A stretch of 64,000 bases of DNA from positions 3,658,001 to 3,722,000 of the forward strand of contig JALKFA010000001.1 of NCBI GenBank assembly GCA_024169445.1, read 5' to 3'. The position numbers were made by a program, and so were the translations under genes. The notes under the pieces were generated by a model, which was not told where the DNA came from, did not search any database, and saw only the letters and a list, made by a program, of their open reading frames with translations. This DNA is from Buttiauxella agrestis ATCC 33320 (GTDB lineage: Bacteria; Pseudomonadota; Gammaproteobacteria; Enterobacterales; Enterobacteriaceae). This document shows positions 27,496 to 37,918 of the stretch, piece by piece. The stretch's first letter is position 1, and each line of letters begins with the position of its first letter.

Positions 27496-28301
27496 TGGTC
27501 GAAACGCTGCTCGAAGTCCGCAATTTAAGTAAAACGTTTCGTTACCGAACTGGCCTGTTCCGTCGTCAGCACGTTGACGCGGTAAAACCATTGAGTTTCA
27601 CTTTGCGTGAAAAGCAAACGCTGGCAATCATTGGCGAAAATGGCTCAGGTAAATCCACGCTGGCAAAAATGCTCGCAGGAATGATTGAGCCAACGACAGG
27701 TGAAGTGTTGATTGACGACCATTTGCTGCATTACGGCGACTATACCTACCGTAGCCAGCATATTCGTATGATTTTCCAGGATCCCAGTACTTCGCTGAAT
27801 CCTCGCCAACGCATTTCGCAGATTCTTGATTTCCCACTGCGCCTGAATACTAACCTTGAGCCGGAAGCGCGCCATAAGCAGATTATCGAGACTCTCAGAA
27901 TGGTCGGGTTGCTACCCGACCACGCCAGTTATTACCCCCACATGCTCGCCCCAGGGCAAAAGCAGCGTTTGGGTTTGGCCCGCGCATTAATTTTGCGTCC
28001 GAAAGTCATTATTGCCGATGAAGCGCTGGCGTCACTTGATATGTCAATGCGTTCGCAGCTCATTAACCTGATGCTGGAATTGCAGGAAAAACAGGGAATT
28101 GCCTACATCTACGTGACTCAGCACATTGGCATGATGAAACATATCAGCGACCAGGTGATGGTGTTACACCAGGGTGAAGTTGTGGAACGCGGTAGTACAG
28201 CCGATGTTCTCGCCTCCCCGCTCCACGATTTGACTAAGCGCCTGATTGCCAGCCACTTTGGCGAAGCGCTGACGGCCGATGCGTGGCGCAAAGATCGGTA
28301 A
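27495..28301 (+). CDS. sapF: Sap ABC transporter ATPase
   Basis: 268 residues from the ATG at 27495, the E. coli length. Walker A GENGSGKS and Walker B VIIADEAL are present. As in E. coli, the signature region reads LAPGQKQRLGLARAL rather than LSGGQ, and Walker B ends in DEA instead of DEP. With SapD also noncanonical, both ATPases of this transporter have altered signatures. It is the last gene of the operon. Confidence 0.96.
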   Translation: MVETLLEVRNLSKTFRYRTGLFRRQHVDAVKPLSFTLREKQTLAIIGENGSGKSTLAKMLAGMIEPTTGEVLIDDHLLHYGDYTYRSQHIRMIFQDPSTSLNPRQRISQILDFPLRLNTNLEPEARHKQIIETLRMVGLLPDHASYYPHMLAPGQKQRLGLARALILRPKVIIADEALASLDMSMRSQLINLMLELQEKQGIAYIYVTQHIGMMKHISDQVMVLHQGEVVERGSTADVLASPLHDLTKRLIASHFGEALTADAWRKDR

Positions 28302-28359
28302 AGTTATCCCAAACCAGGCTATTAATTGAAGTGTATTTATGAGCGTATGACGCGATATT

Positions 28360-28392
28360 GCGGGCAACTGCAGAATTTTCTACGTTGCCCGC
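28360..28392. terminator. Bidirectional hairpin between sapF and the porin gene
   Basis: GCGGGCAAC and GTTGCCCGC form a 9-bp stem between two convergent genes. Confidence 0.6.
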
Positions 28393-28408
28393 GGTTCAAA
28401 TATTCTTG

Positions 28409-29746
28409 TTACCAGAATACATTAGCTTGCAGACCAACCGCCCATGTGTCGCTGGAATGGCCGTTTTCAAAGGCGTTTCCAGTATCATCCCAGTTATCGG
28501 TGCTGCTATCAAAATAACTGGCGAACACACGTAGTTCAGGCTTGTCTCGACCGAAGGATAACGCCTGAGCGACGGTGTACTTCGAACCACTACGTTCATA
28601 GTTTGTGCCATCCACCGTTTTCTCATCATCGAAGTAACCTAGCTCAACATAGGTGCGGGTATAGTCCGACCAGTGATAGGTAACTTTGGCACTGGCGGAA
28701 ACTGTTGTACCATCCCCTTTTTTGCCATCCCACCGCTCAATATCGTTGGCAGCTGCATAATTGATGGCATGACTCAGATCCCAGTCTTCAGCCAGTGGAA
28801 TTACGCCATAGTTACGCATTGCCCATCCGTTACCACTTTTCACTGTGCCATTCAATGTATCAGCGGCGCCGAAGGTGACCCCTTGCAGAGCTGAACCATC
28901 CGCATAATATTGCACCACGGTATTGTTGATACCCTTCTCAAAGACCTGCTGCTGCAACATGACCATAGCGGTCTGACCGTCAGAATAATCATGGTTGTTA
29001 TGCTGAATTTGCTCATCACTGGCATCAGCATTGAGGTACTTATAGCCCACAGCCAGGCTAGCGCCACGCCACAATGGCTGACTGTCATACATCAACTCCA
29101 GTTGGTTGGAATCGACTAAATCATCAATATCTACACTGTCGAGATCGCCATCAGCTCCCATTGAATTATCTTCTTCAATATCACGATGCAGCGCGGCTAT
29201 TGACAATTTCCCTTGCCCTACCGACATTTTTTCAATACCGCCGCCAACGTTTGTCTTATTCCAGAAGAAATAATCGTTAGCATCAATGCTGTATTTATTG
29301 TACTGGCGAATACCGACCCATGTTGTTTCATCAAACCCCATGAAGTTACGGAACTGCATATTCAGATTCTCCCAGCCAAATGGGTTATCCCCATTATTAC
29401 TGTTAGAGTCGCCATCATACATATTAATCATGGTCTGTATGTAAACAGATTGGCTACCTGCATTATATAACTCTTTACCAAAGCCAATTTCGGCATAGGT
29501 ATCAAATTCGTTACCAAGACGACCTAGTTTATTTTTCTGGAAACTACCACCGACAGCTTCGTTCATCGAACCACTTTCTCCACCGGCAATCCCTGAGCGA
29601 AAATAGCCAAAAAAATCAATGCCTGAAAGTGGATCTGTGAAAGCTACACTTTTAGATGCAGGCTCCGCAGCCTCACTTGCAAATACAACTGAGGGGAGTA
29701 CTGAAAGTCCTACGGACACAGCAAGGGGTAAGAGTTTTATCTTCAT
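28409..29746 (-). CDS. LamB-family carbohydrate porin (maltoporin-like)
   Basis: 445 residues. A signal peptide (LPLAVSVGLSVLPSVVFA) is followed by the LamB-type start of the barrel (GIDFFGYFRSGIAGG), then LGNEFDTYAEIGFGKEL and WVGIRQYNKYSIDANDYFFWN, which match conserved maltoporin blocks. It ends in an aromatic residue (ANVFW), as outer-membrane barrels do. It lies between sapF and fabI, where E. coli has no porin. No sugar-metabolism gene is adjacent, so the substrate is unknown. AGGAAG precedes the ATG. Confidence 0.88.
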   Translation of the reverse strand: MKIKLLPLAVSVGLSVLPSVVFASEAAEPASKSVAFTDPLSGIDFFGYFRSGIAGGESGSMNEAVGGSFQKNKLGRLGNEFDTYAEIGFGKELYNAGSQSVYIQTMINMYDGDSNSNNGDNPFGWENLNMQFRNFMGFDETTWVGIRQYNKYSIDANDYFFWNKTNVGGGIEKMSVGQGKLSIAALHRDIEEDNSMGADGDLDSVDIDDLVDSNQLELMYDSQPLWRGASLAVGYKYLNADASDEQIQHNNHDYSDGQTAMVMLQQQVFEKGINNTVVQYYADGSALQGVTFGAADTLNGTVKSGNGWAMRNYGVIPLAEDWDLSHAINYAAANDIERWDGKKGDGTTVSASAKVTYHWSDYTRTYVELGYFDDEKTVDGTNYERSGSKYTVAQALSFGRDKPELRVFASYFDSSTDNWDDTGNAFENGHSSDTWAVGLQANVFW

Positions 29747-30032
29747 TATATTTCTTCCTGAATTAAAATAATCAATGCAAAGTTAGAGCAACTCCAGAAT
29801 AACAACAGGCATGGGAAATACATTACACAAGCCACAGAACGAGTGCCTGTTATTAAAGTTAGTAATATCAAATTATTTTTACACTATATCTCTCAGCAGG
29901 ATAAATAAGCCACAACAAAACCATTGAGATTTATTCAAAAATAAATTTCACTAGTTATAATAGTTTTGTGAGCAGCGTAACGAAAATAAGCTTTTATTAG
30001 ATGCAGGTCTCATAAAACGAATGGGGGGAACA

Positions 30033-30048
30033 CTGTCTATTTAGACAG
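30033..30048. promoter_or_regulatory. Candidate operator palindrome upstream of the porin
   Basis: CTGTCTA and TAGACAG are separated by two bases, a perfect symmetric 7-bp pair about 290 bases before the porin ATG. The binding protein is unknown. Confidence 0.3.
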
Positions 30049-30194
30049 CCAGGACAAATTTATTAAATCTGCGAATGTGAAGTATTTTAATCATCGTGTA
30101 CTTAAAATATATAAATCCATTTGCATCACTGCATTATAATTAGCGGGTTAACTTATTTTTGCAAAATGATTGAACACGGCTCAATTGATGTACT

Positions 30195-30233
30195 CCTATC
30201 CACCCTACAACCGCATTGTGCAAGGCGGATAAG
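30195..30233. repeat. REP-like repeat
   Basis: CCTATCCACCCTAC and GGCGGATAAG arms surround a short loop. The CTATCCACCCTAC core is shared with the repeat at 4362-4393. Confidence 0.5.
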
Positions 30234-30256
30234 TGAAGATGTCAGCCTTTTAAACG

Positions 30257-30667
30257 TTATGTTTTTGCTTCCACATAACGTGCAAAATTATCCAGAATAG
30301 CCTGCCAGCCGCTCTTTTGATGCTCGACGGGATATTGCCCATCAGGATCGAATTCCAGACGAACGTCGACACACTTATCTGCTGGAGTAAACTCCACCTT
30401 CGCTTCACGATCGCCAAACTTATATTCTATTAATTTATGCGGCACGATGCGGGTGTAGACACCTGCAAAATCAAACCCCATGCTGCCGTCTTTGGCTTCC
30501 ATCCGAAATGAGAATGGCCCGCCTTCCCGAAAATCTACCGCTGCAGTCGGCGTATGCCAGTCCGGTGATGCCGTATTCCACTGTTTGATGGCTTCCGGGT
30601 CGATATAAGCCTGCCAAACCTTCTCAACAGGTGCATCTACCTGCGTTTCGACATTTATCTTCATCAT
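30257..30667 (-). CDS. SRPBCC/AHSA1-family protein
   Basis: 136 residues of the START-like SRPBCC fold, activator-of-Hsp90-ATPase-homologue subgroup. Visible motifs are VDAPVEKVWQAYIDPEAIKQW near the start, FREGGPFSFRMEA in the middle and SGWQAILDNFARYVEA at the end. The start could be the first or second Met. These proteins bind small hydrophobic ligands or act as stress proteins. No neighbour points to a function. Confidence 0.85.
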   Translation of the reverse strand: MMKINVETQVDAPVEKVWQAYIDPEAIKQWNTASPDWHTPTAAVDFREGGPFSFRMEAKDGSMGFDFAGVYTRIVPHKLIEYKFGDREAKVEFTPADKCVDVRLEFDPDGQYPVEHQKSGWQAILDNFARYVEAKT

Positions 30668-30913
30668 TACGCTCTCAGTTAGTGACCAGTGAACAAAAAA
30701 TATCCTCTAAAGCGTAGTACGTGAATCATGGTCTGGCTGTTCCGACCTCTGGTGACGTGATAGCCAGTCAGCCTGGGCGGTAAAAATAAGGTGACACAAC
30801 TGCAGTGGAGTGGGATATAATTTCACTTTCGTGTTGAAAAATTGTGACTAACTAATCGTAATTTGATGATTTTAAAGTCATAAAATTAGCAGAAACTATA
30901 AGGATTCAAAGCT

Positions 30914-31705
30914 ATGGGTTTTCTTACCGGTAAGCGCATTCTGATCACTGGCGTCGCCAGTAAACTCTCCATTGCCTACGGTATCGCACAGGCGATGCAC
31001 CGCGAAGGTGCTGAACTGGCTTTCACTTACCAGAATGAAAAACTGAAAGGCCGTGTTGAAGGCTTTGCAGCCGATCTGGGTTCAAGCCTGGTCCTGCCGT
31101 GTGACGTGGCTGAAGATGCAAGCATCGATGCAATGTTTGCCGAGCTGGCTAAAACCTGGCCGAAGTTTGACGGTTTCGTTCACTCTATCGGTTTCGCACC
31201 AGGCGACCAGTTAGATGGCGACTACGTGAATGCAGTTACCCGTGAAGGCTTCAAAATCGCTCATGACATCAGCTCTTACAGCTTTGTCGCAATGGCAAAA
31301 GTATGTCGCGAAATGCTCAATCCAGGTTCTGCTCTGCTGACTCTGTCTTACCTGGGTGCTGAGCGTGCAATCCCTAACTACAACGTTATGGGTCTGGCTA
31401 AAGCATCTCTGGAAGCAAACGTGCGCTACATGGCAAACGCGATGGGTCCAGAAGGTGTACGTGTTAACGCCATTTCTGCAGGTCCAATCCGTACTCTGGC
31501 AGCATCTGGTATTAAAGATTTCCGTAAAATGCTGTCACATTGCGAAGCGGTTACTCCGATTCGTCGTACTGTGACCATTGAAGATGTGGGTAACTCCGCA
31601 GCGTTCCTGTGTTCAGACTTGTCTGCCGGTGTTTCCGGTGAAGTTCTGCACGTTGACGGCGGTTTCAGCATCGCTGCCATGAACGAACTGGAACTGAAAG
31701 ACTAA
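30914..31705 (+). CDS. fabI: Enoyl-[acyl-carrier-protein] reductase, NADH-dependent
   Basis: 263 residues, one longer than E. coli. The SDR-type NADH-binding start ([17 protein letters not shown]) is intact, as are [16 protein letters not shown] (with the Gly that triclosan contacts) and the active-site Tyr and Lys in [20 protein letters not shown]. It reduces the trans-2 double bond in the last step of each fatty-acid elongation cycle. It also uses acyl chains that overlap the precursors of DSF signals made by rpfF in this window. Confidence 0.97.
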   Translation: MGFLTGKRILITGVASKLSIAYGIAQAMHREGAELAFTYQNEKLKGRVEGFAADLGSSLVLPCDVAEDASIDAMFAELAKTWPKFDGFVHSIGFAPGDQLDGDYVNAVTREGFKIAHDISSYSFVAMAKVCREMLNPGSALLTLSYLGAERAIPNYNVMGLAKASLEANVRYMANAMGPEGVRVNAISAGPIRTLAASGIKDFRKMLSHCEAVTPIRRTVTIEDVGNSAAFLCSDLSAGVSGEVLHVDGGFSIAAMNELELKD

Positions 31706-31714
31706 TTCGGTTCA

Positions 31715-31742
31715 TATGGGGTGGGCTGCCGCCTACCCCATA
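31715..31742 (+). terminator. Terminator-like hairpin after fabI
   Basis: TATGGGGT and TACCCCATA arms with inner GGC/GCC pairs lie 10 bases after the fabI stop. The T tract is poor. Confidence 0.55.
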
Positions 31743-31905
31743 AACTCCCTCGCCTCCCCCCCACTTTACTTCCATATACCTTTCCGATATTTATTATCAC
31801 CGATCATTCTTTTGTCGCCTCACGTGGTTAAGCCAGGATAAAGCAGCAAATCAGGCCCTCAGGTGTTTCACCCGGGCTTGTAAACTCTTTGACCAAGGAA
31901 CGACC

Positions 31906-33066
31906 ATGGAACAACGCCGAATCTCTGGCAAAGGCCACTGGTATCATGAAACACAGTCCAGCCGCAGCGACGCCGCCGTATTACCGTTAGTTCCCGAGGC
32001 CGCTTACCTCGAAAACCGTTTTTTACTCGATCTAGAATTGAGTACCGAGCAACATGCATCCGAAGCAGCCTGGCTTTCTGTCGCCCTCAAGGGCGCGACA
32101 TGTTTACTGCCTGAAAACAGCCCTGTCACCCGTTTACACACGCTCAGTTGTTATGACAGGTTGAGCACCGCGCTGACTGTCGCGCAAGTGTATGGCGTAC
32201 AACGGCTGTGCAATCATTACGCCGCCCGCCTTGCACCACAACCCGGGCCAGACTCCTCCCGCGAGAGCAATCGCCGCCTGACACAAATTACTCAGTACGC
32301 CCGCCAGTTGGCCAGCCAGCCCACCTTGATTGATGATAATTCTCGCCAGCAACTCGATGAAGTCGCTCTATCAGTAAATGACATAGTGACATTTAACCAA
32401 TTGATTGGGTTTATCGGTTTTCAGGCTCGTGTGATTGCCGTCTTTCAGGCGCTTCAGGGTCTACCTGTTCGTTGGCTTCCTGGGCTTGATACCCAACAAG
32501 ATGCCAGCGCGAATTTGTTCCTTGATGGCGATAAATCCTGGCAACCTGATTTACCCCCTGTCGAGCAACGTTACGCGAACACGCAACAGCTCGATGTTTT
32601 GAACCTGAGCCAGTCACAAAGCGTTTTAAACCCGATTGGCTGGCTGCTGGCACACGATGCTGAACCACTTTCTGTGCTGAGTCAGCTTATCAGCCTGTTA
32701 CTCCCGCCCGATGGAGAAATCGGTGACGATCTCGTGCTGGTGAACCTGCTGACGGCACGCATTAATGGAAGCGTCAGTTGCTTTAGTCATGCGACTGCTC
32801 ATTGGCATGCAGAAAATGGTTTACCCGAAGCGATACGCAATGGAGAACGGGCGCTACAGGCCTGGAGCCACAATCATCCTCGGGAGCGCGCGATCATACA
32901 GGCTGTTCGCGTATTAACTCGAGCACCAGGCAGCTTCAGTGCCGCCCAGCTTCAACCCTTATTTGAGCAAGGTTTTAGCAACGATGATGCGTTGCGATTA
33001 CTGGTGATTTCAGGGTTGTATGGCTGGTTGAATCGACTGAAAATTGGGTTGGGAAATGCCAGCTAG
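31906..33066 (+). CDS. yciW: CMD/peroxidase-related protein YciW
   Basis: 386 residues, orthologous by position (between fabI and rnb) and by sequence to E. coli YciW. The middle contains a carboxymuconolactone-decarboxylase/AhpD-like helical region (SVNDIVTFNQLIGFIGFQARVIAVFQAL). The AhpD CxxC motif is not seen. E. coli yciW is in the CysB regulon and linked to cysteine or methionine metabolism; its reaction is not established. AAGGA precedes the ATG. Confidence 0.85.
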   Translation: MEQRRISGKGHWYHETQSSRSDAAVLPLVPEAAYLENRFLLDLELSTEQHASEAAWLSVALKGATCLLPENSPVTRLHTLSCYDRLSTALTVAQVYGVQRLCNHYAARLAPQPGPDSSRESNRRLTQITQYARQLASQPTLIDDNSRQQLDEVALSVNDIVTFNQLIGFIGFQARVIAVFQALQGLPVRWLPGLDTQQDASANLFLDGDKSWQPDLPPVEQRYANTQQLDVLNLSQSQSVLNPIGWLLAHDAEPLSVLSQLISLLLPPDGEIGDDLVLVNLLTARINGSVSCFSHATAHWHAENGLPEAIRNGERALQAWSHNHPRERAIIQAVRVLTRAPGSFSAAQLQPLFEQGFSNDDALRLLVISGLYGWLNRLKIGLGNAS

Positions 33067-33167
33067 ACATTGTATATCCCACGTTTTTACGGCAATCATC
33101 GCTTGCCGCAATGAGTGGTTTCGCGTAAAACTGTCAGCCGCTCTTTTGGCCACGAAAACTAAAATAC

Positions 33168-35102
33168 ATGTTCCAGGATAACCCGCTGCTCGCGCAGCTT
33201 AAACAGCAACTGCATTCCCAAACTCCACGCGTTGAAGGCGTGGTTAAAGGCACGGAAAAAGGCTTTGGCTTCCTCGAAGTGGATTCCCAGAAAAGTTACT
33301 TTATTCCGCCTCCGCAGATGAAAAAAGTGATGCACGGTGACCGCGTGAGCGCGGTGATTCATACCGACAAGGACCGCGAAACCGCTGAGCCAGAAGAGCT
33401 TATCGAACCGTTCCTCAGCCGGTTTGTTGGCCGTGTACAACGTAAAGACGACCGCTTGTCTATCGTGCCGGATCATCCGTTATTACGTGACGCGATTCAG
33501 TGTCGTGCGGATCGTAACGTGACGCATGATTTCCAGAATGGCGACTGGGCCGTAGCTGAAATGAAGCGCCACCCGCTGAAAGGCGATCGCGCTTTTTACG
33601 CTGAATTAACGCAGTTCATTACCTTCGGCGACGATCATCTTGCCCCGTGGTGGGTGACACTGTCGCGCCACAATCTGGAACGCGAAGCACCTAACGGTGT
33701 GTCGACTGAAATGTTAGATGAAGGCCTGGTGCGTGAAGATTTAACCGCCCTTGATTTCGTCACCATTGATAGCGCCAGCACGGAAGATATGGATGATGCG
33801 CTGTACGTTGAAGAACTGGCCGACGGCAAATTGCAACTGACGGTTGCCATTGCTGACCCTACCGCCTGGATTGCTGAAGGCAGCAAGCTTGACGGCATCG
33901 CCAAAGTTCGCGCATTCACCAACTACCTGCCGGGCTTTAACATCCCGATGCTGCCACGTGAATTATCTGATGACCTGTGTTCATTACGTGCCAACGTCAC
34001 GCGCCCGGTTGTCGCTTGCCGCATGGTTATCGCGCAAGACGGCAGTATCGATGAAGGCATTAATTTCTTCGTCGCCACCATCGAATCTAAAGCCAAACTG
34101 GCCTATGAAGATGTATCCGACTGGCTGGAAGAAAAAGGCGACTGGCAGCCACCAGGTGACGCCATTGCCAAACAAATCCGTTTGCTGGAACGCGTTTGTC
34201 TGAGCCGCGCTGAATGGCGTCGTACGCATGCACTGGTGTTCAAAGATCGCCCTGATTACCGCTTTGTATTAGGTGAAAAAGGCGAAGTATTGGATATCGT
34301 CGCTGAGTCGCGTCGTATTGCGAACCGCATCGTTGAAGAAGCCATGATTGCCGCCAACGTCTGTGCAGCCATTGTATTGCGTGAAAAGCTCGGTTTTGGC
34401 GTTTATAACGTCCATACCGGTTTTGACCCAGCTAACATTGATCAGCTCGCAAACATGTTACAAGGCCACGGTCTGGAAGTTGACGCCCAGGAAGTGCTGA
34501 CGTTGAACGGCTTCTGTAAACTGCGCCGTGAGCTTGATGCACAACCAACCAGTTTCCTTGATAGCCGTATTCGTCGTTACCAGTCATTTGCTGAAATCAG
34601 CACTGAACCTGGTCCGCATTACGGTCTTGGCCTCGAAGCTTACGCTACCTGGACTTCACCGATTCGTAAATACGGCGATATGATCAACCATCGTCTGTTA
34701 AAGGCGATCATCAAGGGTGAAACCGCAACGCGTCCGCAAGATGAGATCACGGTACAGATGGCGGAGCGTCGTCGTCTGAACCGTATGGCAGAACGCGATG
34801 TCGGCGACTGGTTATATGCGCGCTTCCTGCAAGATAAAGCAGGAACAGACACACGCTTTGCAGCTGAAATCATTGATGTCAGCCGTGGCGGGATGCGTGT
34901 ACGCCTGATTGAAAACGGCGCGGTAGCCTTCATCCCTGCTCCATTCATTCACTCTGTTCGTGATGAAATGGTGTGCAGCCAGGAGCTTGGTACAGTGCAA
35001 ATTAAAGGTGAGGTCGCCTTTAAAGTGACTGACGTTATCGATGTAACTATCGCAGAAGTGCGCATGGAAACGCGTAGCGTGATTGCCCGTCCAGCAATTT
35101 AA
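33168..35102 (+). CDS. rnb: Exoribonuclease II
   Basis: 644 residues, identical in length to E. coli RNase II. An N-terminal cold-shock-type domain ([22 protein letters not shown]) is followed by the RNB catalytic domain with metal-binding Asp residues in [15 protein letters not shown] and by the [17 protein letters not shown] motif. The C-terminal S1 domain is [21 protein letters not shown]. It degrades single-stranded RNA 3' to 5' processively. A good terminator follows. Confidence 0.97.
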   Translation: MFQDNPLLAQLKQQLHSQTPRVEGVVKGTEKGFGFLEVDSQKSYFIPPPQMKKVMHGDRVSAVIHTDKDRETAEPEELIEPFLSRFVGRVQRKDDRLSIVPDHPLLRDAIQCRADRNVTHDFQNGDWAVAEMKRHPLKGDRAFYAELTQFITFGDDHLAPWWVTLSRHNLEREAPNGVSTEMLDEGLVREDLTALDFVTIDSASTEDMDDALYVEELADGKLQLTVAIADPTAWIAEGSKLDGIAKVRAFTNYLPGFNIPMLPRELSDDLCSLRANVTRPVVACRMVIAQDGSIDEGINFFVATIESKAKLAYEDVSDWLEEKGDWQPPGDAIAKQIRLLERVCLSRAEWRRTHALVFKDRPDYRFVLGEKGEVLDIVAESRRIANRIVEEAMIAANVCAAIVLREKLGFGVYNVHTGFDPANIDQLANMLQGHGLEVDAQEVLTLNGFCKLRRELDAQPTSFLDSRIRRYQSFAEISTEPGPHYGLGLEAYATWTSPIRKYGDMINHRLLKAIIKGETATRPQDEITVQMAERRRLNRMAERDVGDWLYARFLQDKAGTDTRFAAEIIDVSRGGMRVRLIENGAVAFIPAPFIHSVRDEMVCSQELGTVQIKGEVAFKVTDVIDVTIAEVRMETRSVIARPAI

Positions 35103-35124
35103 ACGCAAGTTTAAAAATCTTCCT

Positions 35125-35154
35125 AAAAAGCTGAACATTGTGTTCAGCTTTTTT
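35125..35154 (+). terminator. Rho-independent terminator of rnb
   Basis: AAAAAGCTGAAC, loop ATTGT, GTTCAGCTTTTTT: a GC stem followed by a T tract, 23 bases after the rnb stop. Confidence 0.9.
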
Positions 35155-35331
35155 ATTGGAACTTTTCCACCGACAACTGGATTTCGGGAAATAGTAACAA
35201 TGGGGAAATGATTAGAGTTGTAACACTTTTTTTACTTGCGTTGTCTCCCGAAAAACTGCCAATCTAGCGCCGAAGATTCAGATTTCTCACATCTTCTGCA
35301 AAAACAATGTCTTTTACAGACAGTTGTCGCT

Positions 35332-35361
35332 TTGAGATCGGTTTTATATTGCTAATATAAA
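35332..35361 (+). promoter_or_regulatory. Candidate sigma-70 promoter of pdeR/rpfR
   Basis: TTGAGA and TATAAA are separated by 18 bases, ending 43 bases before the ATG. The rest of the 301-base rnb-pdeR gap holds the rnb terminator and AT-rich sequence. Confidence 0.6.
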
Positions 35362-35403
35362 TATCAGACTGACACGATATGTCGGCCCGGTTCAGGAGAG
35401 AGC

Positions 35404-37395
35404 ATGAAAGACGATTTGGAGCAGAATCTGCTCTACCGTTATTTAGGGACAACCAGCCCATATTGGCGTTTGCCAACCGATAGCAATGCGCTGCAATTAG
35501 CAGCCAGCGAAGATTCAGATGTGAGTCAGGTCATCGCTTTGGATCCCGAACAGGCAGAGCAAATCCGCCAAATGACGGTGATTACCTCAAGCGTAACCAT
35601 GTCAATTTCTTTGTTTGGCAGCGAAGTTTCTGTCCATCTGGTAGGACGAAAAGTATCAAAAAAGGAGTGGGCCGGTACGGCCTCAGCATGGAATGATACC
35701 CCTTCTGTTGCGCGTGATTTAGTACAAGGCCTCTCTTTTGCAGAACAGGTGGTTTCTGAGGCAAACTCGGTGATCGTCATTCTCGACCGATTAGGGAATA
35801 TTCAGCGCTTCAATCGCCTGAGTGAAGAATATACCGGTCTTAAAGAACAAGATGTCATTGGGCAAAACGTCTTTAAATTATTCATGAGCCGTAGTGAAGC
35901 CGCCGCATCCAAACGCAATATTAGCGGTTTCTTTCTCAACGGAAACTCTTACGAAGTCGAACGCTGGATAAAAACCCGCAAAGGACAGCGGCTATTTTTG
36001 TTTCGCAATAAATTCGTCCACAGTGGCAGTGGCAAGAACGAAATCTATCTGATTTGTTCTGGTACCGACATTACCGAAGAACGCCGCGCACAAGAACGCC
36101 TGCGAGTGCTGGCAAATACCGATACGATTACCGGCCTTCCCAATCGCAATGCCATTAATGACCTCATCACTGCCGCTATCGATAATCGCGGTGAAACTCA
36201 GGCTGGCATCGTTTATCTGGACCTCGATAACTTTAAAAAAGTGAACGATGCTTATGGCCATATGTTTGGCGATCAGCTTTTGCAGGCGGTGTCGTTAGCG
36301 ATTTTGAGTTGTCTTGATGATGGGCAAATTCTGGCCCGCCTTGGGGGTGATGAGTTTATTGTTCTGGCTACTGACACTTCGCAAGCCACTCTGGAAGCGA
36401 TGTCGTCGCGAATTTTAACCCGCCTGAAGCAACCTTTCCGTATCGGGTTAATTGAAGTTTACACCGGTTGTTCGTTAGGTATTTCGCTGGCTCCCCAGCA
36501 TGGTGAAGACCGGGAAAGCGTTATTCGCAACGCAGATACCGCGATGTATACCGCAAAAGAGAGCGGGCGCGGCAAGTTCTGTGTCTTCTCACCGGAAATG
36601 AATCAGCGGGTCTTTGAATACTTGTGGCTCGATACCAACTTACGTAAAGCGCTGGAAAACGATCAGCTGGTTATTCACTACCAGCCGAAAATGACCTGGC
36701 GCGGTGAAGTCAGAAGCCTGGAGGCGTTGGTTCGCTGGCAATCGCCAGAGCGTGGTTTGATTCCACCACTGGACTTCATTTCCTATGCAGAAGAGTCCGG
36801 TTTGATTGTTCCGCTTGGCCGCTGGGTAATGTTGAGCGTGGTTCAACAGGTGGCGAAATGGCGCGATAAAGGTATCAACTTACGCGTCGCGGTGAACGTG
36901 TCTGCACGTCAGTTAGCAGACCAAACAATCTTTAGCGATTTGAAGCAAGCACTCAAAGATCTCAACTTTGAGTACTGCCCGATCGATGTCGAACTCACAG
37001 AAAGCTGCTTGATTGAAAACGAAGAGTTAGCCCTTTCGGTGATTCAGCAGTTCAGTCGTCTTGGTGCCCAGGTGCATTTGGATGACTTTGGAACGGGTTA
37101 TTCCTCGCTTTCTCAACTCGCTCGTTTCCCGATTGATGCCATTAAACTCGACCAAAGTTTCGTGCGCGATATTCATAAGCAATCTGTTTCCCAGTCGCTA
37201 GTGCGTGCCATCGTTGCAGTGGCGCAGGCTTTGAATTTGCAGGTGATTGCTGAAGGGGTGGAAAACCAAAAAGAAGATGCCTTTCTGACTAAGAATGGTG
37301 TCAACGAACGGCAAGGTTATCTGTTCGCGAAACCCATGCCCGCAGCCGTATTCGAACGTTGGTTAAAACGTTATCAAGCCAGAACTGCACGTTAA
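35404..37395 (+). CDS. pdeR: PAS-GGDEF-EAL cyclic-di-GMP enzyme, DSF receptor RpfR (PdeR/YciR orthologue)
   Basis: 663 residues. The first 95 or so form the small N-terminal domain that, in RpfR proteins, contacts RpfF. A PAS domain follows at about 107-220 ([23 protein letters not shown]). The GGDEF domain has an intact GGDEF at about 314-318. The EAL domain has EALVRW at about 440, the [10 protein letters not shown] loop and AEGVE near the end. In Burkholderia and Cronobacter this protein binds cis-2-unsaturated fatty acids (DSF) through PAS, which stimulates the phosphodiesterase. In E. coli it is PdeR, part of the curli control pathway. A DSF synthase gene lies 1.5 kb downstream. A strong AGGAGAG site precedes the ATG. 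Confidence 0.95.
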   Translation: MKDDLEQNLLYRYLGTTSPYWRLPTDSNALQLAASEDSDVSQVIALDPEQAEQIRQMTVITSSVTMSISLFGSEVSVHLVGRKVSKKEWAGTASAWNDTPSVARDLVQGLSFAEQVVSEANSVIVILDRLGNIQRFNRLSEEYTGLKEQDVIGQNVFKLFMSRSEAAASKRNISGFFLNGNSYEVERWIKTRKGQRLFLFRNKFVHSGSGKNEIYLICSGTDITEERRAQERLRVLANTDTITGLPNRNAINDLITAAIDNRGETQAGIVYLDLDNFKKVNDAYGHMFGDQLLQAVSLAILSCLDDGQILARLGGDEFIVLATDTSQATLEAMSSRILTRLKQPFRIGLIEVYTGCSLGISLAPQHGEDRESVIRNADTAMYTAKESGRGKFCVFSPEMNQRVFEYLWLDTNLRKALENDQLVIHYQPKMTWRGEVRSLEALVRWQSPERGLIPPLDFISYAEESGLIVPLGRWVMLSVVQQVAKWRDKGINLRVAVNVSARQLADQTIFSDLKQALKDLNFEYCPIDVELTESCLIENEELALSVIQQFSRLGAQVHLDDFGTGYSSLSQLARFPIDAIKLDQSFVRDIHKQSVSQSLVRAIVAVAQALNLQVIAEGVENQKEDAFLTKNGVNERQGYLFAKPMPAAVFERWLKRYQARTAR

Positions 37396-37412
37396 CTGAT
37401 TTATCAAACAGA

Positions 37413-37446
37413 TAAGTGCCATATCATCCACCTGATATGGCACTTA
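37413..37446. terminator. Bidirectional hairpin between pdeR and the CMD gene
   Basis: TAAGTGCCATATCA, loop TCCACC, TGATATGGCACTTA: a perfect 14-bp stem between convergent genes. Only short T runs follow. Confidence 0.75.
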
Positions 37447-37460
37447 ATAGTGCAGCAAAG

Positions 37461-37844
37461 TTAGTTTTGGTTAGCCCTTTGAGCAAAAACCTCTTTTGCG
37501 GCAAACAGCCCGTTAAGTGCGCATGGGAAACCGGCATACACCGCCATTTGCATCATCACTTCAACAATCTCTTGCTCTGAATTGCCAACATTTAATGCCC
37601 CTTGAATATGCACTTTGAGCTGTGGTGTCGCATTGCCAAGCGCTGTCAGTGCTGCAACCACCGCAATCTCTCTGGATTTCAAATCGAGACCTGGGCGTGA
37701 GTAAATATCACCGAAGGGGAACTCAATCAGCAGTTTTGCGAAATCTGGTGCAATGTCGCTCAAGCTGTTAATGACATTTTCACCTGCATTTCCATCAACT
37801 TCTTTTAATTTTGCAAGACCACGTAAGTAGCGTTCGTTTTCCAT
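37461..37844 (-). CDS. Carboxymuconolactone decarboxylase (CMD) family protein
   Basis: 127 residues of the PcaC-like CMD fold. Visible features are LDLKSREIAVVAALTALG, the His-containing segment LKVHIQGALNVG, and EIVEVMMQMAVYAGFPCALNGL. It has no CxxC, so it is not an AhpD peroxidase. It is divergently transcribed from a LysR-type gene that probably controls it. Neither gene occurs between pdeR and yciZ in E. coli. Confidence 0.85.
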   Translation of the reverse strand: MENERYLRGLAKLKEVDGNAGENVINSLSDIAPDFAKLLIEFPFGDIYSRPGLDLKSREIAVVAALTALGNATPQLKVHIQGALNVGNSEQEIVEVMMQMAVYAGFPCALNGLFAAKEVFAQRANQN

Positions 37845-37918
37845 TTTTTAATCCTTTCAGTTATGGGATGAACGCACTCTAAATTTTCCGCAGCACAGTA
37901 TCCAATACCCTTTTTGTG

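Larger units (their letters stand above)
29747..30256. other. Regulatory region upstream of the porin gene
   Basis: 510 AT-rich bases without a gene. On the minus strand a TATAGT -10 match occurs near 29890. TGTGAGCAGCGTAACG at 29967-29982 matches 8 of 10 CRP-box positions. A CTGTCTA/TAGACAG palindrome lies at 30033-30048 and a REP-like repeat at 30195-30233. The porin may be catabolite-regulated, as lamB is. Confidence 0.45.

Noticed and set aside
28409-29746. OmpG as identity of the porin, given that E. coli ompG lies near the ycj cluster
   Set aside because: The 445-residue length and maltoporin-like blocks fit LamB; OmpG is about 300 residues with a different sequence.
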